A stretch of DNA of 64,000 nucleotides, taken from NCBI GenBank assembly GCA_023053575.1, contig JAKZAP010000160.1:1-64000 (forward strand), in the 5' to 3' direction. The translations under genes were made by a program, and so were the position numbers. Shown piece after piece: positions 13,635 to 26,500 of the stretch. The first letter of the stretch is position 1, and every line of letters begins with the position of its first letter. The DNA is from Branchinecta lynchi (lineage: Eukaryota; Arthropoda; Branchiopoda; Anostraca; Branchinectidae). A model generated the notes under the pieces. That model was not told where the DNA came from. It ran no database searches and saw nothing but the letters and a program-made list of their open reading frames with translations.

Positions 13635-15360
13635 GTGGGAAAACCAACCTAGAGGAAAAACAAATCTTGAGGGAAAACAAACCTTGTGGGAAAACAAACC
13701 TTGTGGGAAAGACAACCTTATGGGAAAACCAAAACAGTGGGAAAACAAACCTTGTGAGAAAACAAACCTTGTGCTAAAACAAACCTAGTGGGAAAACAAG
13801 CCTTGTGAGAAAACAAGCCTTGTGGGAAAACCAACCTTATGGGGAAACAAACCCTGCGGGAAAACCAACCTTGTGGGAAAACCAACCTTGCGGGAAAGCG
13901 AACCTTTTGGGAAAACCAAAACAGTGGGAAAACAAACCTTGTGAGAAAACAAACCTTGTGCTAAAAAAAACCTAGTGGGAAAACAAACCTTGGGGGAAAA
14001 CAAACCTTGTGGGAAAACAACCCTTGTGGGGAAACAAACCTTGTGGGAAAACCAACCTTGTGAGAAAACTAACGTTGTGGGAAAACCAACCTTGGGGGAA
14101 AACAAACCTTGTGGGAAAACAAACCTAGTGGGAAAACAAACCTTGGGGGAAAACAAACCTTGTGGGAAAACAAACATTGTGTTAAATCAGACCTTGTGGG
14201 AAAACTAACCTTGCGGGAAAACCAACCTTGTGGGAAAACCAACCTTGTGGGAAAACCAACCTTGCGGGAAAACCAACCTTGGGGGAAAACAAACCTTGTG
14301 GGAAAACAAACCTTTTGGGAAAACCAACACAGTGGGAAAACAAACCTTGTGAGAAAACAAACCTTGTGCTAAAACAAACCTAGTGGGAAAACAAACCTTG
14401 GGGGAAAACAAACCTTGTGCTAAAACAAACCTAGTGGGAAAACAAACCTAGTGGGAAAACAAACCTTGTGGGAAAACCAACCTTGTGGGAAAACCAACCT
14501 TGCGGGAAAACCAACCTTGGGGGAAAACAAACCTTGTGGGAAAACAAACCTTGTGGGAAAACCAACCTAGTGGGAAAACAAACCTTGTGAGAAAACAAAC
14601 CTTGTGGGAAAACCAACCTTATGGGGAAACAAACCCTGCGGGAAAACCATCCTTGTGGGAAAACCAACCTTGCGGGAAAGTGAACCTTTTGGGAAAACCA
14701 ACACAGTGGGAAAACAAACCTTGTGAGAAAACAATCCTTGTGGTAAAACAAACCTTGTGGGGAAACAAACCTTGTGGGGAAACAAGCCTTGTGGGAAAAC
14801 TAACCTTGTGGGAAAACAAACCTTGCGAAAAAACTAACCTTGTGGGAAAACAAACCCTGCGGGAAAACCAACCTTGTGGGAAAACCAACCTTGTGGGGAA
14901 ACAAACCTATCGGGAAAACCAACCTTGTGGGAAAACCAACCTTGTGGGACAACAAACCTTGTGGGAAAACAAACCTTGTGGGAAAACAAACCTTATGAGA
15001 AAACAAACCTTGTGGCGAAACATACCTAGTGGGAAAACAAACCTTGTGAGAAAACAAACCTTGTATTAAAACCAACCTTATGGGAAAACAAACCTAGTGG
15101 GAAAACAAACCTTGTGGGGAAACAAACCTTTCGGGAAAACCAACCTTGTGGGAAAACAAACCTTGTGGGAAAACAAACCTTGTGGGAAAACAAACCTTGT
15201 GGGAAAACAAACCTTATGGGAAAACAAACCTTGTGGGGAAACAAACCTTGTGGGAAAACCAACCTTGCGGGAAAGCGAACCTTTTGGGAAAACCAACACA
15301 GTGGGAAAACCAACCTTGTGGGAAAACCAACCTTGCGGGAAAACCAACCTTGGGGGAAAA

Positions 15361-15940
15361 CAAAGCTTGTGGGAAAACAAACCTTGTGGGAAAACCAACC
15401 TAGTGGGAAAAACAACCTAGTGGGAAAACAAACCTTGTGAGAAAACAAACCTTGTGGGAAAACCAAACTTATGGGGAAAGCAACCCTCCGGGAAAACCAA
15501 GCTTGTGGGAAAACCAACCTTGTGGGAAAGCGAACCTTTTGGGAAAACCAACACAGTGGGAAAACAAACCTTGTGGGAAAACCAACCTTGCGGGAAAACA
15601 AACCTTGGGGGAAAACAAACCTTGTGGGAAAACCAACCTTGTGGGAAAACCAACCTTAGGGGAAAACAAAGCTTGTGGGAAAACAAACCTTGTGGGAAAA
15701 CCAACCTAGTGGGAAAAACAACCTAGTGGGAAAACAAACCTTGTGAGAAAACAAACCTTGTGGGAAAACCAAACTTATGGGGAAAGCAACCCTCCGGGAA
15801 AACCAAGCTTGTGGGAAAACCAACCTTGTGGGAAAGCGAACCTTTTGGGAAAACCAACACAGTGGGAAAACAAACCTTGTGGGAAAACCAACCTTGCGGG
15901 AAAACAAACCTTGGGGGAAAACAAACCTTGTGGGAAAACA
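15361..15940 (+). repeat. Tandem duplication of 306 bp (18 monomers)
   Basis: The segment 15,361-15,634 recurs at 15,667-15,940. Both copies carry the uncommon AACTTATGGGG and CAACCCTCCGGG units, not seen together elsewhere. They are separated by about two monomers. Confidence 0.8.
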
Positions 15941-16628
15941 AACCTAGTGGGAAAACAAACCTTGTGAGAAAACAATCGTTGTGGGAAAATAAACCTTGTG
16001 GGGAAACAAACCTTGTGGGAAAACCAACCTTGTGGGGAAACAAACCTTTCGGGAAAACCAACCTTGTGGGAAAACCAACCTTGTGGGAAAACAAACCTTG
16101 TGGGAAAACAAACCTTGTGGGAAAACAAACCTTGTGAGAAAACAAACCTTGTGGGGAAACAAACCTAGTGGGAAAATAAACCTTCTGAGAAAACAAACCT
16201 TGTGGGAAAACCAACCTTATGGGAAAACAAACCTTGTGGGAAAACAAACCTTGTGGGAAAACAAACCTTGTGGGAAACCAAACCTTAGGGGAAAACAAAC
16301 CTTGTGGGGAAACAAACCTTGTGGGAAAACCAACCTTGCGGGAAAACCAACCTTGTGGGAAAACAAACCTTATGGGGAAACAAACCTTGTGGGAAAACCA
16401 ACCTTGTGAGAAAAACAACGTTGTGGGAAAACCAACCTTGTGGGAAAACCAACCTAGAGGAAAAACAAATCTTGTGGGAAAACAAACCTTGTGGGAAAAC
16501 AAACCTTGTGGAAAAGACAACCTTATGGGAAAACCAAAACAGTGGGAAAACAAACCTTGTGAGAAAACAAACCTTGTGGGAAAACAAACCTTGTGGGGAA
16601 ACAAACCTTGTGGGAAAACAAACATTGT

Positions 16629-19600
16629 GTTAAATCAGACCTTGTGGGTAAACTAACCTTGCCGGAAAACCAACCTTGTGGGAAAACCAACCTTGTGGGA
16701 AAACCAACCTAGTGGGAAAACAAACCTTGTGAGAAAACAAACCTTGTGGGAAAACCAACCTTATTGGGGAACAAACCCTGCGGGAAAACCAACCTTGTGG
16801 GAAAACCAACCTTGCGGGAAAGCGAACCTTTTGGGAAAACCAACACAGTGGGAAAACAAACCTTGTGGGAAAACCAACCTTGCGGGAAAACCAACCTTGG
16901 GGGAAAACAAAGCTTGTGGGAAAACAAACCTTGTGGGAAAACCAGCCTAGTGGGAAAAACAACCTAGTGGGAAAACAAACCTTGTGAGAAAACAAACCTT
17001 GTGGGAAAACCAACATTATGGGGAAAGCAACCCTGCGGGAAAACCAACCTTGTGGGAAAACCAACCTTGTGGGAAAGCGAACCTTTTGGGAAAACCAACA
17101 AAGTGGGAAACAAACCTTGTGAGAAAACAAACCTTGTGGGGAAACAAACCTAGTGGGAAAACAAACATTGTGAGAAAACAATCCTTGTGGGAAAACCAAC
17201 CTTGCGGGAAAACTAACCTTGTGGGAAAACAAACCCTGCGGGAAAACCAACCTTGTGGGAAAACCAACCTTGTGGGGAAACAAACCTTTCGGGAAAACCA
17301 ACCTTGTGGGAAAACAAACCTTGTGGGAAAACAAACCTTGTGTTAAAACAAAACTTGTGGGAAAACAAACCTTGTGAGAAAACAAGCCTTGTGGAGAAAC
17401 AAACCTAGTGGGAAAACAAACCTTGTGAGAAAACAAACCTAGTGGGAAAACCAACCTTATGGGAAAACAAACCTAGTGGGAAAACAAACCTTGTGGGGAA
17501 ACAAACCTTTCGGGAAAACCAACCTTGTGGGAAAATTAACCTTGTGGGAAAACAAACCTTGTGGGAAAACCAACCTAGTGGGAAAACAAACCTTGTGAAA
17601 ATACAACCCTAGTGGGAAAACAAACCTTGTGGGGAAACAAACCTTGTGGGAAAACCAACCTTATGGGGAAAGCAACCCTGCGGGAAAACCAACCTTGTGG
17701 GAAAACAAACCTTGTGGGAAAATAAACCTTAGGGGAAAACAAACCTTGTGGGTAAACAAACCTTGTGGGAAAACCAACCTTGCGGGAAAACCAACCTTGG
17801 GCGAAAACAAAGCTTGTGGGAAAACAAACCTTATGGGAAAACAAACCTTGTGGGAAAACCAACGTTATGGGAAAACAAACCTTGTGGGAAAACAAACCTT
17901 GTGGGAAAACAAACCTTGTGAGAAAACAAACCTTGTGGGAAAACAAACCTTGTGGGAAAACAAACCTTATGGGAAAACAAACCTTGTGGGGAAACAAACC
18001 TTGTGGGAAAAGCAACCTTGCGGGAAAACCAACCTTGGGGGAAAACAAAGCTTGTGGGAAAACAAACCCTGCGGGAAAACCAACCTTGTGGGAAAACCAA
18101 TATTGTGGGGAAACAAACCTTTCGGGAAAACTAATCTTGTGGGAAAACAAACCCTGCGGGAAAACCAACCTTGTGGGAAAACAAACCTTGTTGGAAAACA
18201 AACCTTGTGGGAAAACAAACCTTATGGGGAAACAAACCTTGTGGGAAAACCAACCTTGTGAGAAAACCAACGTTGTGGGAAAACCAACCTTGTGGGAAAA
18301 CCAACCTAGAGGAAAAACAAATCTTGAGGGAAAACAAACCTTGTGGGAAAACAAACCTTGTGGAAAAGACAACCTTATGGGAAAACCAAAACAGTGGGAA
18401 AACAAACCTTGTGAGAAAACAAACCTTGTGGGAAAAAAAACCTTGTGGGGAAACAAACCTTGTGGGAAAACAAACATTGTGTTAAATCAGACCTTGTGGG
18501 TAAACTAACCTTGCGGGAAAACCAACCTTGTGGGAAAACCAACCTTGTGGGAAAACCAACCTTGCGGGAAAACCAACCTTGGGGGAAAACAAACCTTGTT
18601 TGAAAACAAACCTTGTGGGAAAACAAACCTTGTGGGAAAACCAACCTAGTGGGAAAACAAACCTTGTGAGAAAACAAACCTTGTGGGAAAACCAACCTTA
18701 TGGGGAAACAAACCCTGCGGGAAAACCAACCTTGTGGGAAAACCAACCTTGCGGGAAAGCGAACCTTTTGGGAAAACCAAAACAGTGGGAAAGCAATCCT
18801 TGTGGGAAAACAAACCTTGTGGGGAAACAAACCTTGTGGGGAAACAAACCTTGTGGGAAAACTAACCTTGTGGGAAAACCAATCTTGGGAGAAAACAAAG
18901 CTTGTGGGAAAACAAACCTTGCGGGAAAACAAACCTTGTGGGAAAACAAACCTTGTGAGAAAACAAACCTTGTGGGGAAACAAACCTTGTGGGAAAACCA
19001 ACCTTGCGGGAAAGCGAACCTTTTGGGAAAACCAACACAGTGGGAAAACAAACCTTGTGGGAAAACCAACCTTGCGGGAAAACCAACCTTGGGGGAAAAC
19101 AAAGCTTGTGGGAAAACAAACCTTGTGGGAAAACCAACCTAGTGGGAAAAACAACCTAGTGGGAAAACAAACCTTGTGAGAAAACAAACCTTGTGGGAAA
19201 ACCAACATTATGGGGAAAGAAAACCTGCGGGAAAACCAACCTTGTGGGAAAACCAACCTTGTGGGAAAGCGAACCTTTTGGGAAAACCAACAAAGTGGGA
19301 AACAAACCTTGTGGGAAAACAAACCTTGTGGGGAAACAAACCTAGTGGGAAAACAAACCTTCTGAGAAAACAATCCTTGTGGGAAAACCAACCTTGCCGG
19401 AAAACTAACCTTGTGGGAAAACAAACCCTGCGAGAAAACCAAAATTGTGGGAAAACCAACCTTGTGGGGAAACAAACCTTTCGGGAAAACCAACCTTGTG
19501 GGAAAACAAACCTTGTGGGAAAACAAACCTTGTGTTAAAACAAAACTTGTGGGAAAACAAACCTTGTGAGAAAACAAGCCTTGTGGGGAAACAAACCTAG

Positions 19601-19680
19601 TGGGAAAACAAACCTTGTGAGAAAACAAACCTAGTGGGAAAACCAACCTTATGGGAAAACAAACCTAGTGGGAAAACAAA
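16629..19680 (+). repeat. Higher-order repeat with offset of about 2.19 kb
   Basis: The segment from about 16,850 to 17,460 reappears from about 19,040 to 19,650 (offset 2,192 bp). Both copies carry CAACATTATGGGG, the one-base-short unit CAACAAAGTGGGAAACAAACC, and the TTGTGTTAAAACAAAACTTG unit. Differences include AGCAACCCTGCGGG against AGAAAACCTGCGGG. The shared one-base deletion shows common descent. Confidence 0.65.
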
Positions 19681-20517
19681 CCTTGTGGGGAAACAAACCT
19701 TTCGGGAAAACCAACCTTGTGGGAAAACAAACCTTTTGGTAAAACCAACCTTGTGGGAAAACCAACCTAGTGGGAAAACAAACCTTGTGAAAAAACAACC
19801 CTAGTGGGAAAACAAACCTTGTGGGGAAACAAACCTTGTATGAAAACCAACCTTATGGGGAAAGCAACCCTGCGGGAAAACCAACATAGTGGAAAAACCA
19901 ACCTTTTGGGAAAGCGAACCTTTTGGGAAAACCAACAAAGTGGGAAAACAAACCTTGTGGGAAAACCAACCTTGCGGGAAAACCAACCTTGGGGGAAAAC
20001 AAACCTTGTGGGAAAACAAACCTTGCGAGAAAACTAACCTTGTGGGAAAACAAACCCTGCGGGAAAACCAACCTTGTGGGAAAACCAACCTTGTGGGGAA
20101 ACAAACCTTTCGGGAAAACCAACCTTGTGGGAAAACAAACCTTGTGGGAAAACAAACCTTGTGAGAAAACAAACCTTGTGGGGAAACAAACCTAGTGGGA
20201 AAAAAAACCTTGTGAGAAAACAAACCTAGTGGGAAAACCAACCTTATGGGAAAAAAAACCTAGTGGGAAAACAAACCTTGTGGGAAAACAAACCTTTCGG
20301 GAAAACCAACCTTGTGGGAAAACAAACCTTGTGGGAAAACAAACCTTGTGGGAAAACCAACCTAGTGGGAAAACAAACCTAGTGAAAAAACAAACCTTGT
20401 GGGAAAACCAAACTTATGGGGAAACAAACCCTGCGGGAAAACCAACCTTGTGGGAAAACCAACCTTGCGGGAAAGTGAACCTTTTGGGAAAACGAACACA
20501 GTGGGAAAACAAACCTT

Positions 20518-23500
20518 GTGAGAAAAGAATCCTTGTGGGGAAACAAACCTAGTGGGAAAACAAACCTTGTGAGAAAACAAACCTTGTGGGAAAACCAACC
20601 TTATGGGAAAACAAACCTAGTGGGAAAACAAACCTTGTGGGGAAACAAACCTTTCGGGAAAACCAACCTTGTGGGAAAACAAACCTTGTGGGAAAACAAA
20701 CCTTGTGGGAAAACAAACCTTGTGGGAAAACAAACCTTACGGGAAAACAAACCTTGTGGGGAAACAAACCTTGTGGGAAAACAAACCTTGCGGGAAAGCG
20801 AACCTTTTGGGAAAACCAACACAGTGGGAAAACAAACCTTGTGGGAAAACCAACCTTGCGGGAAAACCAACCTTGGGAGAAAACAAAGCTTGTGGGAAAA
20901 CAAACCTTGTGAGAAAACCAACCTAGTGGGAAAAACAACCTAGTGGGAAAACAAACCTTGTGAGAAAACAAACCTTGTGAGAAAACCAACCTTATGGGGA
21001 AAGCAACCCTGCGGGAAAACCATCCTTGTGGGAAAATCAACCTTGTGGGAAAGCGAACCTTTTGGGAAAACCAACACAGTGGGAAAACAAACCTTGTGGG
21101 AAAACCAACCTTGCGGGAAAACCAACCTTGGGGGAAAACAAACCTTGTGGGAAAACAACCCTTGTGGGGAAACAAACCTAGTGGGAAAACAAACCTTGTG
21201 AGAAAACAATCCTTGTGGGAAAACAAACCTTGTGGGGAAACAAACCTTGTGGGAAAACAAACCTTGTGGGGAAACAAACCTTGTGGGGAAAGAAACCTTG
21301 TGGGAAAACTAACCTTGTGGGAAAACAAACCTTGCGGGAAAACTAACCTTGTGGGAAAACAAACCCTGCGGGAAAACCAACCTTATGGGAAAACCAACCT
21401 TGTGGGGAAACAAACCTTTCGGGAAAACCAACCTTGTGGGAAAACAAACCTTGTGGGAAAACAAAGCTTGTGGGAAAACAAACCTTGTGGGAAAACAAAC
21501 CTTGTGGGAAAACCAACGTTATGGGAAAACGAACCTTGTGGGAAAACAAACCTTGTGAGAAAACAAACCTTGTGGGAAAACAAACCTTGTGGGAAAACAA
21601 ACCTTATGGGAAAACAAACCTTGTGGGGAAACAAACCTTGTGGGAAAACCAACCTTGCGGGAAAACCAACCTTGGGGGAAAACAAAGCTTGTGGGAAAAC
21701 AAACCCAGCGGGAAAACCAACCTTGTGGGAAAACCAACCTTGTGGGGAAACAATCCTTTCGGGAAAACTAATCTTGTGGGAAAACAAACCCTGCGGGAAA
21801 ACCAACCTTGTGGGAAAACAAACCTTGTGGGAAAACAAACCTTGTGGGAAAACAAACCTTATGGGGAAACAAACCTTGTGGGAAAACCAACCTTGTGAGA
21901 AAACTAACGTTGTGGGAAAACCAACCTTGTGGGAAAACCAACCTAGAGGAAAAACAAATCTTGAGGGAAAACAAACCTTGTGGGAAAACAAACCTTGTGG
22001 GAAAGACAACCTAATGGGAAAACCAAAACAGTGGGAAAACAAACCTTGTGAGAAAACAAACCTTGTGGGAAAACAAACCTTGTGGGGAAACAAACCTTGT
22101 GGGAAAACAAACATTGTGTTAAATCAGACCTTGTGGGTAAACTAAGCTTGCGGGAAAACCAACCTTGTGGGAAAACCCACCTTGTGGGAAAACCAACCTT
22201 GCGGGAAAACCAACCTTGGGGGAAAACAAACCTTGTGGGAAAACAAACCTTGTGGGAAAACAAACCTTGTGGGAAAACCAACCTACTGGGAAAACAAACC
22301 TTGTGAGAAAACAAACCTTGTGGGAAAACCAACCTTATGGGGAAACAAACTCTGCGGGAAAACCAACCTTGTGGGAAAACCAACCTTGCGGGAAAGCGAA
22401 CCTTTTGGGAAAACCAACACAGTGGGAAAACAAACCTTGTGAGAAAAGAATCCTTGTGGGAAAACAAACCTTGTGGGGAAACAAACCTTGTGGGGAAACA
22501 AACCTTGTGGGAAAACTAACCTTGTGGGAAAACCAATCTTGGGAGAAAACAAAGCTTGTGGGAAAACAAACCTTGTGGGAAAACCAACCTAGTGGGAAAA
22601 ACAACCTAGTGGGAAAACAAACCTTGTGAGAAAACAAACCTTGTGGGAAAACCAACCTTATGGGGAAAGCAACCCTGCGGGAAAACCAACCTTGTGGGAA
22701 AACCAACCTTGTGGGAAAGCGAACCTTTTGGGAAAACCAACACAGTGGGAAAACAAACCTTGTGGGAAAACCAACCTTGCGGGAAAACCAACCTTGGGGG
22801 AAACCAAACCTTGTGGGAAAACAAACCTTTTGGGGAAACAAACCTAGTGGGAAAACAAACCTTGTGAGAAAACAATCCTTGTGGGAAAACAAACCTTGTG
22901 GGAAAACCAACCTTGCGGGAAAGTGAACCTTTTGGGAAAACCAACACAGTGGGAAAACAAACCTTGTGAGAAAAGAATCCTTGTGGGGAAACAAACCTAG
23001 TGGGAAAACAAACCTTGTGAGAAAACAAACCTTGTGGGAAAACCAACCTTATGGGAAAACAAACCTAGTGGGAAAACAAACCTTGTGGGGAAACAAACCT
23101 TTCGGGAAAACCAACCTTGTGGGAAAACAAACCTTGTGGGAAAACAAACCTTGTGGGAAAACAAACCTTGTGGGAAAACAAACCTTACGGGAAAACAAAC
23201 CTTGTGGGGAAACAAACCTTGTGGGAAAACAAACCTTGCGGGAAAGCGAACCTTTTGGGAAAACCAACACAGTGGGAAAACAAACCTTGTGGGAAAACCA
23301 ACCTTGCGGGAAAACCAACCTTGGGAGAAAACAAAGCTTGTGGGAAAACAAACCTTGTGAGAAAACCAACCTAGTGGGAAAAACAACCTAGTGGGAAAAC
23401 AAACCTTGTGAGAAAACAAACCTTGTGAGAAAACCAACCTTATGGGGAAAGCAACCCTGCGGGAAAACCATCCTTGTGGGAAAATCAACCTTGTGGGAAA

Positions 23501-26500
23501 GTGAACCTTTTGGGAAAACCAACACAGTGGGAAAACAAACCTTGTGGGAAAACCAACCTTGCGGGAAAACCAACCTTGGGGGAAAACAAACCTTGTGGGA
23601 AAACAACCCTTGTGGGGAAACAAACCTAGTGGGAAAACAAACCTTGTGAGAAAACAATCCTTGTGGGAAAACAAACCTTGTGGGGAAACAAACCTTGTGG
23701 GAAAACAAACCTTGTGGGGAAACAAACCTTGTGGGGAAAGAAACCTTGTGGGAAAACTAACCTTGTGGGAAAACAAACCTTGCGGGAAAACTAACCTTGT
23801 GGGAAAACAAACCCTGCGGGAAAACCAACCTTGTGGGAAAACCAACCTTGTGGGGAAACAAACCTTTCGGGAAAACCAACCTTGTGGGAAAACAAACCTT
23901 GTGGGAAAACAAAGCTTGTGGAAAAACAAACCTTGTGGGAAAACAAACCTTGTGGGAAAACCAACGTTATGGGAAAACGAACCTTGTGGGAAAACAAACC
24001 TTGTGGGAAAACAAACCTTGTGAGAAAACAAACCTTGTGGGAAAACAAACCTTGTGGGAAAACAAACCTTATGGGAAAACAAACCTTGTGGGGAAACAAA
24101 CCTTGTGGGAAAACCAACCTTGCGGGAAAACCAACCTTGGGGGAAAACAAAGCTTGTGGGAAAACAAACCCAGCGGGAAAACCAACCTTGTGGGAAAACC
24201 AACCTTGTGGGGAAACAATCCTTTCGGGAAAACTAATCTTGAGGGAAAACAAACCTTGCGGGAAAACCAACCTTGGGGGAAAACAAAGCTTGTGGGAAAA
24301 CAAACCCAGCGGGAAAACCAACCTTGTGGGAAAACAAACCTTGTGGGAAAACAAACCTTGTGGGAAAACAAACCTTGTGGGAAAACCAACCTTGTGGGGA
24401 AACAATCCTTTCGGGAAAACTAATCTTGTGGGAAAACCAACCTTGCGGGAAAACCAACCTTGGGGGAAAACAAAGCTTGTGGGAAAACAAACCCAGCGGG
24501 AAAACCAACCTTGTGGGAAAACAAACCTTGTGGGAAAACAAACCTTGTGGGAAAACAAACCTTGTGGGAAAACAAACCTTTTGGGGAAATAAACCTTGTG
24601 GGAAAGCCAACCTTGTGAGAAAACTAACGTTGTGGGAAAACCAACCTTGTGGGAAAACCAACCTAGAGGAAAAACAAATCTTGAGGGAAAACAAACCTTG
24701 TGGGAAAACAAACCTTGTGGGAAAGACAACCTAATGGGAAAACCAAAACAGTGGGAAAACAAACCTTGTGAGAAAACAAACCTTGTGGGAAAACAAACCT
24801 TGTGGGGAAACAAACCTTGTGGGAAAACAAACATTGTGTTAAATCAGACCTTGTGGGTAAACTAACCTTGCGGGAAAACCAACCTTGTGGGAAAACCCAC
24901 CTTGTGGGAAAACCAACCTTGCGGGAAAACCAACCTTGGGGGAAAACAAACCTTGTGGGAAAACAAACCTTGTGGGAAAACAAACCTTGTGGGAAAACCA
25001 ACCTAGTGGGAAAACAAACCTTGGGAGAAAACAAACCTTGTGGGAAAACCAACCTTATGGGGAAACAAACCCTGCGGGAAAACCAACCTTCTGGGAAAAC
25101 CACCACAGTGGGAAAACAAACCTTGTGAGAAAAGAATCCTTGTGGGATAACAAACCTTGTGGGGAAACAAACCTAGTGGGGAAACAAACCTTGTGGGAAA
25201 ACTAACCTTGTGGGAAAACCAATCTTGGGAGAAAACAAAGCTTGTGGGAAAACAAACCTTGTGGGAAAACCAACCTAGTTGGAAAAACAACCTAGTGGGA
25301 AAACAAACCTTGTGAGAAAACAAACCTTGTGGGAAAACCAACCTTATGGGGAAAGCAACCCTGCGGGAAAACCAACCTTGTGGGAAAACCAACCTTGTGG
25401 GAAAGCGAACCTTTTGGGAAAACCAACACAGTGGGAAAACAAACCTTGTGGGAAAACCAACCTTGCGGGAAAACCAACCTTGGGGGAAACCAAACCTTGT
25501 GGGAAAACAAACCTTTTGGGGAAACAAACCTAGTGGGAAAACAAACCTTGTGAGAAAACAATCCTTGTGGGAAAACAAACCTTGTGGGAAAACCAACCTT
25601 GCGGGAAAGTGAACCTTTTGGGAAAACCAACACAGTGGGAAAACAAACCTTGTGAGAAAAGAATCCTTGTGGGGAAACAAACCTAGTGGGAAAACAAACC
25701 TTGTGAGAAAACAAACCTTGTGGGAAAACCAACCTTATGGGAAAACAAACCTAGTGGGAAAACAAACCTTGTGGGGAAACAAACCTTTCGGGAAAACCAA
25801 CCTTGTGGGAAAACAAACCTTGTGGGAAAACAAACCTTGTGGGAAAACAAACCTTTTGGGAAAACAAACCTTACGGGAAAACAAACCTTGTGGGGAAACA
25901 AACCTTGTGGGAAAACAAACCTTGCGGGAAAGCGAACCTTTTGGGAAAACCAACACAGTGGGAAAACAAACCTTGTGGGAAAACCAACCTTGCGGGAAAA
26001 CCAACCTTGGGAGAAAACAAAGCTTGTGGGAAAACAAACCTTGTGAGAAAACCAACCTAGTGGGAAAAACAACCTAGTGGGAAAACAAACCTTGTGAGAA
26101 AACAAACCTTGTGAGAAAACCAACCTTATGGGGAAAGCAACCCTGCGGGAAAACCATCCTTGTGGGAAAATCAACCTTGTGGGAAAGTGAACCTTTTGGG
26201 AAAACCAACACAGTGGGAAAACAAACCTTGTGGGAAAACCAACCTTGCGGGAAAACCAACCTTGGGGGAAAACAAACCTTGTGGGAAAACAACCCTTGTG
26301 GGGAAACAAACCTAGTGGGAAAACAAACCTTGTGAGAAAACAATCCTTGTGGGAAAACAAACCTTGTGGGGAAACAAACCTTGTGGGAAAACAAACCTTG
26401 TGGGGAAACAAACCTTGTGGGGAAAGAAACCTTGTGGGAAAACTAACCTTGTGGGAAAACAAACCTTGCGGGAAAACTAACCTTGTGGGAAAACAAACCC